Shown here one piece after another: positions 50,424 to 59,266 of a DNA stretch of 64,000 nt. The notes beneath the pieces are model-generated. The model did no database searches. It had not been told where the DNA came from and saw only the letters and a program-made list of their open reading frames with translations. This DNA comes from Planctomycetota bacterium (GTDB lineage: Bacteria; Planctomycetota; UBA1135; JADKAF01): contig JADKAF010000001.1 in assembly GCA_016719295.1 (NCBI GenBank), positions 2,480,001 through 2,544,000 of the forward strand, written 5' to 3'. Position numbers and translations under genes: made by a program. Numbering within the stretch: position 1 is the first letter of the stretch; each line of letters begins with the position of its first letter.

Positions 50424-51844
50424 GAGGCTTCGATCGCGGCTTCGAGCAATACGAAGCCGAGCCTTCGCGCGTCGCGGCCGCCGGGAGGACGGAACGCATG
50501 CGCGGTGCGCAGCACGAAGCTCGCGACTCCAGAAGCTGCCGACGGAAGCGCGAAGCGCTGGTCGCAGAGCTCGAGCTCTCGTCCCGTGTTGCGCACCTGC
50601 CCGAGCTCGACGCCATCGCAGGCGATCGAGAGCGCGTTCGCGCCCTCGGCACCCGCGGGGAGCAGGGCCCGCAGATGCAGCGCGGCGCGTCCAGATGGGC
50701 GCTGCAAGGCGAGAGCGCACTCCGGCTGCGCCCACAAGGTCCCGTCGTCCTCCACGCGGAAGAAGCCGCGTACGAGCTCGCCGCCGCCGCCTTCGCGCGC
50801 GGCGACACGCGAGCGCGGCGCGATGGGCAGGACCGCGTGCTTGTAGACGCAGGCGTTGCACACCGGATCCGCGCCGCTCGCGCACGCCGCGCGGAAGCGA
50901 CGGTACTCCTCGCCGTGCCAGATCTCGCGCAGCGACTGCTCCGCGAGCTTGCCCAGCACCCGTCGATCCTGCACTTCGCAGGGCACGACAGCGCCGTCCG
51001 CGAGGATGTGCGCGGTCTCCCACGGGCTCTGGTCGCAGGAGGTGATGCGCGCTCCCGGCGGGAGCGGCGCGGCGAAGGGACGCGGGGTCGCATCGAGCGC
51101 CGCCGTCGCCTCGAGCTCCGGAGTGGAGACCTGGATCGCGAGCTGCGGGAACAGGCGACGGACGCGCTCGACGGCCGCGGATAGGCGCTCGCGAAACGCG
51201 GGGCGCAGGCGCCCATCGCGGAGCTCCTGGGCGAACGCCTCTGGGATCTCGTCGCGCCGGATCAGCGGATGCACCGCGAGCTCCTCGATGCCGCGCGCGA
51301 GCGCGAAGGCCGCGATCGGCTCGAGCTGGTCGAGGTTCCGTTCGAGCGCCACGAACGCGAGGTCGATCCGCGGCTTCGAGCTGCGGAGCTCGACCTGCGC
51401 GCGGCGCAGCGCATCCAAGCGCTCGCGCAGGGCCTCGACGCTGCCGAGACCGTAGATCGCGCGCCACTGCTCGGGATCGAGGGTGTGCAGCGAGATCGTG
51501 AGGCGATCGAGTCCGCTCGCCGCGAACGCCTTCAGCTGCGCGAGCGGGAAGGTGGCGAAGGCGGAGACGAGCTCCGTGGTCGCGCCGGTCGCCGCCGCGA
51601 GGCGGAGCGCGTCGAGGAGCCGCGGATGATGCGTCGACTCGCCGGAGTAGTTGAGGCGCAGGATCTCCGGCGCATCGAGCTCGCCGATCAGCTCGGCGAA
51701 GAGGCGGAAGTCCATGTGCTCGCCAGCGCCGCGCAGCGCCGCGCGCGAGCAGAAGACGCAGTCGAAGGGACACTTCGAGCTGAGCTCGATCCACAGCGTG
51801 CGCGGGAGCGGCGCCGTAGCGAGATCGGAGACCGGCACGAGCAT
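50420..51844 (-). CDS. Radical SAM/SPASM-type protein with C-terminal beta-rich extension
   Basis: 474 aa. The [4Fe-4S] radical SAM motif CPFDCVFC is at residues 25-32, followed by barrel strands (EILRLNYSGESTHHPRLLDA; GLDRLTISLHTLDPEQWRAI). A C-terminal cluster region has ITSCDQSPWETAHILADGAV, VPCEVQDRRVLGKL and CNACVYKHAV, as in SPASM domains that bind auxiliary clusters. The last 120 residues form a separate beta-rich unit (ALHLRALLPAGAEGANALSI). The substrate is unknown; its coupling to a glycosyltransferase fusion suggests sugar or lipid-carrier chemistry, while SPASM proteins more often modify peptides. Divergent from the 2-epimerase gene, with 183 bases between. Confidence 0.87.
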   Translation of the reverse strand: MLVPVSDLATAPLPRTLWIELSSKCPFDCVFCSRAALRGAGEHMDFRLFAELIGELDAPEILRLNYSGESTHHPRLLDALRLAAATGATTELVSAFATFPLAQLKAFAASGLDRLTISLHTLDPEQWRAIYGLGSVEALRERLDALRRAQVELRSSKPRIDLAFVALERNLDQLEPIAAFALARGIEELAVHPLIRRDEIPEAFAQELRDGRLRPAFRERLSAAVERVRRLFPQLAIQVSTPELEATAALDATPRPFAAPLPPGARITSCDQSPWETAHILADGAVVPCEVQDRRVLGKLAEQSLREIWHGEEYRRFRAACASGADPVCNACVYKHAVLPIAPRSRVAAREGGGGELVRGFFRVEDDGTLWAQPECALALQRPSGRAALHLRALLPAGAEGANALSIACDGVELGQVRNTGRELELCDQRFALPSAASGVASFVLRTAHAFRPPGGRDARRLGFVLLEAAIEAS

Positions 51845-52027
51845 CGAACGCCAAAAGGGCGAAGAGGAGCGGGAGGAGCGAGAGCGCGGTCTCGAAGCCT
51901 ATCTCACGCAGCGCGCCTCGGCGCAGGCGCCGCAGGGCGTAGAGCCGAGGCGCGGAGCGCGGGATATGGTTCCCTGGCGCGGGGTCCATTCCGCGCCGCC
52001 CCTCCGCCCTCTCACCCAGCAGCCTGC

Positions 52028-53164
52028 GTGTCCCGTCTGCTCGTCGTGCTCGGAACCCGCCCCGAGGCCATCAAGCTCGCGCCGGTCCTTCGCGAGCTGC
52101 GCCAGCGCGCGGGGGCGGAGGAGGTGCGCGTGCTCGCGACCGGGCAGCACGCGGAGCTCACGCGGCGCGCCCTCGCGGCCTTCGGGCTGCGCGCCGATCT
52201 CGAGCTCCCGGCGCTGGAGCCCGGTCTGTCCCTCACCGAAGCGACCGCTCTTCTGCTCCGCCGCGTCGACGAAATCCTCGCCGCGGCGCCGCCGCGCTGG
52301 GTCCTCGTGCAAGGCGATACGACGAGCGCGCTCGCGGCGGGCTTGGCGGCCTTCCAGCGCGGCTTGCGCTTGGTCCACGTCGAGGCCGGACTGCGCAGCG
52401 GTCGACTCGATCTACCGTTCCCGGAGGAAGGCCATCGCCGCGTGCTCGACGATCTCGCGGAGCTGCTCTGCGCGCCGACGGAGCGCTGCCGCGAGAACCT
52501 CGAGAGCGAAGGTCACCCTCGGGAACGGATCGTGGTCACGGGGAACACCGCAATCGATGCGCTGGAATGGATGCGCCAGCACGCGCCGCTCTCCGGGGAG
52601 CCCGCGTGCCTGCGCGGGACCACGGCCTCGGAGCGCGTCGTGCTGGTGACGGTCCATCGACGCGAGAGCTGGGGCGCGCCGCTGCTGAGCATCGCCGCAG
52701 CCGTGCGCTCGCTGGCCCGGCGACACGCGCGCGACACGCGGTGGATCCTTCCGCTGCATCCCAACCCGGCCGTGGCTGGCCCGCTGCGCGCGGCCCTCGG
52801 CGATGTCGACAACGTGCAGCTCGTCGAGCCGCTCGACCCTCCCGAGCTCTGGGCCTGCCTGGCGCGAGCGAGCTTCGTTCTCACCGACTCCGGCGGCCTC
52901 CAGGAAGAAGCTCCGAGCTTCGGCAGACCGGGGCTGGGACTGCGCGAATGTAGCGAGCGCAGCGAAGGGCTCGACCTGCGTATCGCGGAGCTCGTGGGCA
53001 CCGAGACGCGCGCGATCGAGGCGGCCTGCGAGCGCCTGCTCTCGGATCCGGCGGAGCTCGAAAGCATGCGGCCGCGATCGAACCCCTACGGCGACGGTCG
53101 CGCTTCCGAGCGCATCGCCGCGGCGATCCTCGCGCGGGATGCGCACGCAGGCGAGCCGCGATGA
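52028..53164 (+). CDS. wecB: UDP-N-acetylglucosamine 2-epimerase (non-hydrolysing)
   Basis: 378 aa from a GTG at 52028; the frame open upstream is antisense to other genes. It interconverts UDP-GlcNAc and UDP-ManNAc for surface polysaccharides. Signature blocks: LLVVLGTRPEAIKLAPVLRE, VQGDTTSALAAGLAAFQRG, HVEAGLRSGRLDLPFPEEG, RIVVTGNTAIDALEWM, VTVHRRESWG, WILPLHPNP and FVLTDSGGLQEEAPSFGRPG. The usual FPEExNR is FPEEGHR here. It overlaps the following gene as ATGA. ManNAc made here would feed the glycan genes on either side. Confidence 0.95.
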   Translation: MSRLLVVLGTRPEAIKLAPVLRELRQRAGAEEVRVLATGQHAELTRRALAAFGLRADLELPALEPGLSLTEATALLLRRVDEILAAAPPRWVLVQGDTTSALAAGLAAFQRGLRLVHVEAGLRSGRLDLPFPEEGHRRVLDDLAELLCAPTERCRENLESEGHPRERIVVTGNTAIDALEWMRQHAPLSGEPACLRGTTASERVVLVTVHRRESWGAPLLSIAAAVRSLARRHARDTRWILPLHPNPAVAGPLRAALGDVDNVQLVEPLDPPELWACLARASFVLTDSGGLQEEAPSFGRPGLGLRECSERSEGLDLRIAELVGTETRAIEAACERLLSDPAELESMRPRSNPYGDGRASERIAAAILARDAHAGEPR

Positions 53165-54297
53165 GCGCGTTCTCCTCCGAGCTCCGGAGCGCGCGCGCCT
53201 GGCTCCGCGGTCCGGAGGCGCGCCTCGATGACGAGCGCGAGGAGCACGTGGGGGCCTGCGTCGGCTTCCGCGAGGAAGGAGAGCCTCGCGCGCCCTTCGC
53301 CTATCCGGAGATCACCGGCTATGCGCTTTGCTTGTGGGCCTGGCTCCACGAGCTCGAGCCGGACCCCGTCGAGCAGCGCGCCGCCGATCGCGCGATCGCG
53401 TGGCTCGCGCGCCTGCTCGAGCGCCTGGGTGCTTTCCCCGGGGTGGTACCGCTGCGCTCGGATTGGATCGACGAGCGAGCCGATCACGCCTACCTCTTCG
53501 ACGCCGGCATCATCCTGAGCGGGCTCCTGCGGCAGCATCGCGTGCGCGGCGCTCCCGGTGCGCGCGCGCTCGCGGAGCGCGTCCTCGCCTGGATGGAGCC
53601 GCGTCTGGATCGCGAGGAGCTCTGGGCTGCGGAGAGCTGGCGCGAGCCGCTGCAGCGCGTGGCCGCCACGCGTTGGTCTCGACACGCAGGACCGCACTTG
53701 GCGAAGCTAGCGCTCGGGCTTCTCGCCTCGACGCGCGCGCTGGGCCGGGCGTGCGATGCGCAACGCGCGCGGGCCTTGCTCGAGCGCTGCCTTCTCTTCC
53801 AACGCGACGACGGCCGCTTCCTCACCGATCCTCTGGGCGACGGCACCGAGCTCCATGCCCAGGCCTACGCGATCGAAGGGCTCTGGGGCGGAGCGCGCGT
53901 CCTGGAGGAGCCGCGCTTCGAGGAGGCCGCCGCGCGCGGCCTGCGCTGGATGCTCCAGGAGCTCGAGAGCTTCGAGCGCACCGGATCGGCCGATCGAAGC
54001 GTCACCGGTCACGTCCGCGGCGACGTGCGCGCGCAGGCGCTGCGCCTAGGCCTGCTCCTCGGAGAGTCCACGCCGCTCTTCGCGGGCACGAGGGAGCTGC
54101 TGCGATCGCGCTTGCTCGCGCATCAGCTCGGCGAGGAGTCAGGGGAGCTGGCGGGCGCCTTCGCGTTCCACGCACGCGACCTGCGCCCTCGCCATGCCAA
54201 CTTCTGGGTGACGTCGTTCGCACTACAAGCCCTGATGCTCGACGAGCTGCAGCGGCGCGGCTCGATCGAGAGCTTCGATCCCCTCGCGCTGATCTGA
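53161..54297 (+). CDS. Alpha/alpha-barrel-like protein coupled to wecB
   Basis: 378 aa, start ATG overlapping the wecB stop. It is almost entirely alpha-helical with evenly spaced aromatic/acidic motifs: PFAYPEITGYALCLWAWLHE, DHAYLFDAGIILSGLLRQHR, SRHAGPHLAKLALGLLASTR, LHAQAYAIEGLWGGARVLEE, and RHANFWVTSFALQALMLDEL. The repeat of helix pairs is like (alpha/alpha)6 toroids of terpene cyclase/glycosidase/polysaccharide-lyase type. No signal peptide, so it acts in the cytoplasm. The tight coupling to wecB suggests a sugar-related enzyme or a glycan epimerase, but I do not recognise the family with certainty. Confidence 0.6.
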   Translation: MSAFSSELRSARAWLRGPEARLDDEREEHVGACVGFREEGEPRAPFAYPEITGYALCLWAWLHELEPDPVEQRAADRAIAWLARLLERLGAFPGVVPLRSDWIDERADHAYLFDAGIILSGLLRQHRVRGAPGARALAERVLAWMEPRLDREELWAAESWREPLQRVAATRWSRHAGPHLAKLALGLLASTRALGRACDAQRARALLERCLLFQRDDGRFLTDPLGDGTELHAQAYAIEGLWGGARVLEEPRFEEAAARGLRWMLQELESFERTGSADRSVTGHVRGDVRAQALRLGLLLGESTPLFAGTRELLRSRLLAHQLGEESGELAGAFAFHARDLRPRHANFWVTSFALQALMLDELQRRGSIESFDPLALI

Positions 54298-54412
54298 GCG
54301 CGACCCGCGCGGATCGCAGCGGGGATTCGCTCTGGGATCCCTCGACGCCGGTCCTCGCGATCCGCATGATCCGCGCGTCGATTCCGCTCCGTAGAAGAGG
54401 CCTCGCGTCCCC

Positions 54413-57400
54413 ATGCTCGGATCCCCCTTCGCCGCCGCGCGTCTCCTCCTCCTGGCGCTCCTCGTCGCCTCTCCCGACATCGCGCGCGGACAAGCTCCCG
54501 CCCCGGCGAACGACGAAGAGGGCTTCGCGCCCCTCTTCGACGGCAAGACGCTGAACGGCTGGGACGGCGACCTGCGCCTCTGGAGCGCCTCGAACGGCCT
54601 CCTCGTCGGGCGCACCACCGCCGAGAACCCCATCCCGAAGAACACCTTCCTGGTCTGGACCGCGGGCTGGGTCGGCGACTTCGAGCTGCGCTTCTCCTAC
54701 CGCATCCTGTCGGGGAACTCGGGCGTGCAGTACCGCTCGAAGCTCCATCCGGAGTGGCGCGTCACGGGCTACCAGGCCGACATCGAAGCGGGCACGAACT
54801 ACACGGGCATCGTCTACGAGGAAGGTGGCCGCGGGATCATGACGCCGCGCGGCGAGGTCGTGCGCCGCACCGAGCGCGGGAGCAGCGTCGTCGAGGATCG
54901 CTTCGCGAAGCCGGAGTTCCTGCAAGCGCAGATCAAGGACAAGGACTGGAACCACTACGTCGTGCGCGCCGAAGGCGAGGTCCTGACGCACACGATGAAC
55001 GGGGTCATGATCGCGCGCTTGATCGACGAGCAGTCGACGCATGCCGCGCGCGAGGGGATCCTCGCGCTGCAGCTCCACGCCGGGCCGCCGATGGAGGTGC
55101 ACTTCAAGGAGCTGCGACTGAAGCACTTGAAGCGCTCCGCCGCCCTGCCGGATCCGAACCAAGCCACACCGGCAGATGCGATCCAGGTTCCGCCGGGCTT
55201 CGCGGTGGAGCGGCTCTACTCCGTGCCGCGCGAGCAAGGCTCTTGGGTCTCGCTGGTCGTGGACCCGAAGGGCCGCCTGATCGCCAGCGATCAATACGGC
55301 TCGCTCTATCGCATCAGCGGGCTCGGCGATGGTGAGAAGATCGCGATCGAGAAGCTCGCGATCGCGATCGGCGAAGCGCAGGGCATGCTCTTCGTCGGCG
55401 ACGACTTCTACCTCTGCGTGAACGGCGGCGCCGCGCAAGGCTCCGGCGTCTATCGCCTGCGCGACAAGGACCGAGACGATCGCTACGAGGAGATCGAGCT
55501 CTTGAAGAAGCTCGACGGCGACGGCGAGCACGGGCCGCACGCTCTCGCCTTGGGCCCCGACGGCAAGATCTACGTCTTGGCCGGCAATCACACGCAGATC
55601 CCCTCGGAGTGCGCGCCGAGCTCGCCGCACCGCAACTACCAGGAAGACCAGCTGCTGCCGCGGAACCCCGACGGTCGCGGCCACGCGACTGGCGTCATGG
55701 CACCGGGCGGTTGGATCGCGCGCTTCGATCCCGCGGGCGGGCCGTGGGAGCTCTTCTGCGCCGGGATGCGCAACACCTACGACGTCGCGTTCTCTCCCGA
55801 GGGCGAGCTCTTCGGCTTCGACTCCGACATGGAGTGGGACATCGGCACACCGTGGTATCGCCCGACGCGCGTGCTGCACCACAGCTCGGCCTCGGAGTAC
55901 GGCTGGCGCTACGGCACGGGCAAGTGGCCGCAAACCTGGCCCGACAGCCTGCCTTCGGTGATCGACCTCGGCGAAGGCTCGCCGACCGGCGTCGTCTTCG
56001 GCACGCAGGCGCGCTTCCCGCGCCGCTACCGCGAGGCGCTCTTCGTCGCCGACTGGACCTTCGGCCGCATCCACGCGGTCTGGCTGCAGCCGCGGGGCTC
56101 GAGCTTCACCGCGACCTCGGAGGTCTTCGTGCAGGGACGCCCGCTCGCGGTGACCGACATGGCGATCGGCCAGGACGGCCATTTCTACTTCGCGATCGGC
56201 GGGCGCCGGATCCAATCGGGGCTCTACCGCGTGAAGTCCTTCGTGCCCGACTTCGCGCCGATCGCGGACGCGGAGAGCGGGAAGAAGGAACGCGCCGAGC
56301 GCCGCGCGCTGGAAGCCCTGCACGGCAAGGACGATGTCGCCGCCCTCGAGAAGGCCTGGCCGGCCCTCGACGCCGACGATCGCTTCCTGCGCTGGGCCGC
56401 GCGCGTGGCGGTAGAGCATCGACCCGCGGCGAGCTGGAAGGCGCGCGCCCTCGCCGAGCAACGACCGCGCGCGCGCCTCGAGGCGCTGCTGGCGCTCGCG
56501 CGCTGCGGCGCGGCGGAAGACCAGCTCGCGCTGCTCGCGCGCTTGGCCGAGATCGATCCCGCCGCTCTCGGAGACGCCGAGCTCATCTCCTGGCTGCGCA
56601 TCCACTCACTCGCCTTCGTGCGCCTGGCGCCGCCGAACGAAGCGCAGAAGCAAGCGCTCGGCAAGCGCTTGAACCCGCTCTTCCCGTCGGGTCGCTCGCT
56701 CGTCGATCGCGATCTCGCCGCGATGCTGGTCTATCTCCAGCACCCCGCCGTCGTCGCGAAAGCGCTGGCGCTCGTGGAGCAGCTCCCCTCGCAGGAAGAG
56801 CAGCTCCACTACATCTTCACGCTGCGAAGCGCGGAGCGCGGCTGGAACCTGCCGCTGCGCACCGCGTACTTCTCGTGGCTCGGCTTCGCGCCGAAGCGCT
56901 TCAAAGGCGGCATGAGCTTCGAGCTCTTCCTGGAGCAGATCCGCAAGGACGCGGAGGCCAAGCTCGGCACCGACGAGAAGCTGGCGCTGGCCGACGTGCT
57001 CCAGCCGCCCCCGCCTCCCGCCGATGCCGCGGCGCCCGCGCGCGTGCGCAAGTTCGTGAAGTCCTGGCGCGTCGCCGATCTCCTGCCGCAGCTCGAGGCC
57101 GTCGGCAGCGGAAGGAACTTCGAGAGCGGCCGCGCCGCCTTCGTCGAGCTGCAGTGCCTCGCGTGCCATCGCTTCGGCGACCGCGGCGGCTCGACGGGCC
57201 CGACGCTCGGCAACGTCGGCGGGCGCTTCTCGCGCCGCGACTTGCTGGACGCCTTGCTCGAGCCGAGCAAGGTGATCTCGGATCAGTACCAGAACGAGAT
57301 GCTGGTCACGAGCTGGGACGAGGTCTTCGTCGGCCGCGTCGTCGCGGAGGACGCGACCACGCTCGAGCTGAAGACCCACCCGCTCGATCCGCGCAGCGAG

Positions 57401-57556
57401 AAGATCGCCAAGAAGGACCTCGTGGAGCGGAAGCCCTCCAACGTCTCGCCGATGCCGAACGGCCTGCTCGACGTGCTCAGCGCGGAGGAGATCCTCGATC
57501 TCCTCGCCTACATGGAGAGCGGCGGCGATCCCGCGGCACCTGCATTCAAGCGCTGA
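54413..57556 (+). CDS. Secreted DUF1080 / beta-propeller / cytochrome-like haem-binding protein
   Basis: 1047 aa with signal peptide (LLLLALLVASPDIARGQAPA). Residues about 35-235 are DUF1080 (3-keto-disaccharide hydrolase-like): FAPLFDGKTLNGWDGD, GNSGVQYRSKLHPEWRVTGY, YEEGGRGIMTP. Residues about 250-625 form a six-bladed propeller of the planctomycete membrane-bound dehydrogenase type (VPPGFAVERLYSVPREQGSW; VVFGTQARFPRRYREALFVA). A helical HEAT-like stretch follows. Near residue 914 is the haem attachment site LQCLACHRFGDRGGSTGPTL, within the C-terminal planctomycete haem-binding domain. It probably oxidises or cleaves sugars in the periplasm, passing electrons to the haem. A selenoprotein gene lies 70 bases downstream. 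Confidence 0.92.
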   Translation: MLGSPFAAARLLLLALLVASPDIARGQAPAPANDEEGFAPLFDGKTLNGWDGDLRLWSASNGLLVGRTTAENPIPKNTFLVWTAGWVGDFELRFSYRILSGNSGVQYRSKLHPEWRVTGYQADIEAGTNYTGIVYEEGGRGIMTPRGEVVRRTERGSSVVEDRFAKPEFLQAQIKDKDWNHYVVRAEGEVLTHTMNGVMIARLIDEQSTHAAREGILALQLHAGPPMEVHFKELRLKHLKRSAALPDPNQATPADAIQVPPGFAVERLYSVPREQGSWVSLVVDPKGRLIASDQYGSLYRISGLGDGEKIAIEKLAIAIGEAQGMLFVGDDFYLCVNGGAAQGSGVYRLRDKDRDDRYEEIELLKKLDGDGEHGPHALALGPDGKIYVLAGNHTQIPSECAPSSPHRNYQEDQLLPRNPDGRGHATGVMAPGGWIARFDPAGGPWELFCAGMRNTYDVAFSPEGELFGFDSDMEWDIGTPWYRPTRVLHHSSASEYGWRYGTGKWPQTWPDSLPSVIDLGEGSPTGVVFGTQARFPRRYREALFVADWTFGRIHAVWLQPRGSSFTATSEVFVQGRPLAVTDMAIGQDGHFYFAIGGRRIQSGLYRVKSFVPDFAPIADAESGKKERAERRALEALHGKDDVAALEKAWPALDADDRFLRWAARVAVEHRPAASWKARALAEQRPRARLEALLALARCGAAEDQLALLARLAEIDPAALGDAELISWLRIHSLAFVRLAPPNEAQKQALGKRLNPLFPSGRSLVDRDLAAMLVYLQHPAVVAKALALVEQLPSQEEQLHYIFTLRSAERGWNLPLRTAYFSWLGFAPKRFKGGMSFELFLEQIRKDAEAKLGTDEKLALADVLQPPPPPADAAAPARVRKFVKSWRVADLLPQLEAVGSGRNFESGRAAFVELQCLACHRFGDRGGSTGPTLGNVGGRFSRRDLLDALLEPSKVISDQYQNEMLVTSWDEVFVGRVVAEDATTLELKTHPLDPRSEKIAKKDLVERKPSNVSPMPNGLLDVLSAEEILDLLAYMESGGDPAAPAFKR

Positions 57557-57626
57557 ACTCCTCGTCTGGAGTTCGCGCCCATGGCGATCTAGCTAGTCAG
57601 CCCCACAGCATCCCGGAGGAACCGCG

Positions 57627-57848
57627 ATGAAGGTCCGGATCGAATACTGCACGGCTTGAAACTACAAACCCCGCGCGTCCAGTTTGGGCGCGGCCATCCA
57701 GAAGGCGCATCCCGCCGCCGAGATCCAGCTCCAGCCGGGAGGCCGCGGTGACTTCATCGTCACCGTCGACGGCAAGAAGCTCTGGGACAAGCGCGCGATG
57801 GACGACGAGTTCCCCGAGCACGATCAGATCCTCTCGCAGCTCCGCTGA
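57627..57848 (+). CDS. SelW-like (Rdx family) selenoprotein, C-x-x-U motif
   Basis: 73 aa read with UGA at codon 11 (57657-57659) as selenocysteine. MKVRIEYCTA-U-NYKPRASSLG carries the Rdx redox motif Cys-x-x-Sec, exactly as in SelW/SelT/SelH-type proteins. The remainder keeps the family's thioredoxin-like pattern: AIQKAHPAAEIQLQPGGRGD, FIVTVDGKKLWDKRAM, FPEHDQILSQL. Length fits the family (70-100 aa). A strong ribosome-binding site (GGAGGA) lies 7 bases before the ATG. Codon bias continues unbroken on both sides of the UGA, and a SECIS-like hairpin follows it. Expected function is a cytoplasmic thiol redox partner. Gene callers that treat UGA as stop would miss this gene. Confidence 0.92.
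57671..57693 (+). promoter_or_regulatory. Candidate bacterial SECIS hairpin of the SelW-like gene
   Basis: CCGCGC pairs with GCGCGG; a two-base GT bulge, then CC/GG close the apical loop AGTTT. The loop begins 22 nt after the UGA and has G at its second position. A bulged U in the upper stem and an early loop G are the features SelB recognises in known bacterial SECIS elements, and the spacing lies within the usual range. Confidence 0.75.
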
Positions 57849-57915
57849 GCGATCTCCGCGACGTTCTCGCTCATCCGCGGCGCTCACGCGGCGGCGAGCG
57901 CGGAGGACCTGGCGT

Positions 57916-58614
57916 TCAGGCGCCGTCCTCCGCGCGCAGCTCGAAGTCGAGCCCCTTGACCTCGGGAAGCTCCAGCAGCGCGCGCTGCAGCGGCGCGATC
58001 CCGCGGGAGTCGAAGCCCTGCAGGCGGTAGAGCACGACCTGCTCCTGCGGCTGGTTGCGGAGCTGCTGGCGCTGCAGCTCGAAGTCCGCGCACGCGGACG
58101 AGAGGCGCGCCTCCAGCGGCGCGAGCTCCGTCAGCGGCGGCGCCAGGGTCAGGCGCAGCGTGAAGCTCCCCTCCGCGCGCGAGCTTCCTTCCCGCGCGAC
58201 CTGACGCTGCGCGAAGAGCGCCACCGCGACCACTGCGGCACCGAGCAACGCGACCTCGACCTCGAAGTTGCCCGCGGCCATTCCCTCGGCCACCGCGAAG
58301 ATCACGAACACGGTGTCGCGTGCATCGCGAACGGGAGTGCGGAAGCGCACGATCGCGAGCGTTCCCACCAAGGTGAACGCCGCCGCGACATTGGAGCCGA
58401 TCGCCAGCGTCACCATCGCGATCAGGGGCGAGAGCAGCATCAAGGTCGCCGCGAAGCCATCCGTCCGCTCGCGCGCCGGCCGCGCGGCGCGGTAGAGCGC
58501 GGCGACGAGGGCCCCCAGCGCTACGGCGAGCGCGAGGCGGAGCAGGATGGAGGTGGCGGTCGGCAGCGCCGCCGAGCGGGCCGATTCTCCGAGGATCTGG
58601 CGGAGGACTTCCAT
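57916..58614 (-). CDS. DUF4956 family membrane protein
   Basis: 232 aa with three or four hydrophobic segments in the N-terminal half: SILLRLALAVALGALVAALY, TLMLLSPLIAMVTLAIGSNV, and VEVALLGAAVVAVALFAQ. The signature AAAFTLVGTLAIVRFRTPVR with DTVFVIFAVAEGMAAG is characteristic of DUF4956, whose members often sit near VTC-type polyphosphate polymerase or CotH genes; neither is here. The C-terminal 85 residues are a soluble ferredoxin-like domain (SFTLRLTLAPPLTELAPLEA; VVLYRLQGFDSRGIAPLQRA). Role unknown; a Mg or phosphate transport-related role has been suggested for relatives. Confidence 0.82.
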   Translation of the reverse strand: MEVLRQILGESARSAALPTATSILLRLALAVALGALVAALYRAARPARERTDGFAATLMLLSPLIAMVTLAIGSNVAAAFTLVGTLAIVRFRTPVRDARDTVFVIFAVAEGMAAGNFEVEVALLGAAVVAVALFAQRQVAREGSSRAEGSFTLRLTLAPPLTELAPLEARLSSACADFELQRQQLRNQPQEQVVLYRLQGFDSRGIAPLQRALLELPEVKGLDFELRAEDGA

Positions 58615-58749
58615 GGGGGCGGGCGCGGCGAGTCGAAGCCGCGAGCGGCGCGAGCGCTTCTACTCTTCTCGCGGGGCCCTGTCGAACCTGCGCAGGGCGA
58701 TGCTCCTCAGCGCTGACGGCCTGCAAGCTCGCCTGGAGTTCCGCGGCTC

Positions 58750-59266
58750 TTGGAGAGCCGAAGCCGAGCCCACCACCCTCCGGTGCGCCTCGCCGCCTCG
58801 CCGCCTCGCAAGACTTCTGGTGGGGCGGGGCGGAACTTCGCGAGTGAGGCGGAGCACTGCAACCTCCCCGCAGCCCTCGGCGGGCCTCCCCAAGAGCTCG
58901 CCTTCACCACGGTCCACGATGACGTGCCGCGCCCCTTGCTCATGCCGGCGTCGACCTTCTCCGAACGCGGCGCGCTCGACCTCGGCGACCTCGTCCTGCG
59001 CCCGCTCGAAGCGGAGGCCCTCGTGGCCAGAGGGCTCATCCTCGACGCCGCGGGATAGCCCATCGCGCGCACGAAGATCGCGGTCGTCGAGGTCTGGCCC
59101 CCGCTACCGGACGGTCCTTCCGAGCTCGAGCGTCGGCTCGCCGTCGGGAAGGACGTGAGCGATGCGCAGGGACGCCTCGAGATCCGCGGGCACTTGCGCT
59201 CGAAGCTCGACGGCCAGCGACGCGGGCGGCGCGCTTGGAGCGGCGCGGATCGCTGCGCGGGCTGGC
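58750..59266 (+). pseudogene. Broken carboxypeptidase-regulatory-like gene fragment
   Basis: From about 58840 one plus-strand frame has strong codon bias (ELAFTTVHDDVPRPLLMP; LDLGDLVLRPLEAEALVARG). It reaches GLILDAAG, then TAG at 59056-59058, and continues with equally good bias: PIARTKIAVVEVWPPLPDGP, VSDAQGRLEIRG. The normal pattern of these beta-sandwich domains is DAAGQPIAGA, so the TAG stands where CAG (Gln) is expected, a one-base nonsense change. The 5' part lacks a convincing start and signal peptide, and the 3' end is cut off at the convergent ELWxxDGT gene. I read it as a decayed gene. Amber read-through is a less likely alternative. Confidence 0.7.
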
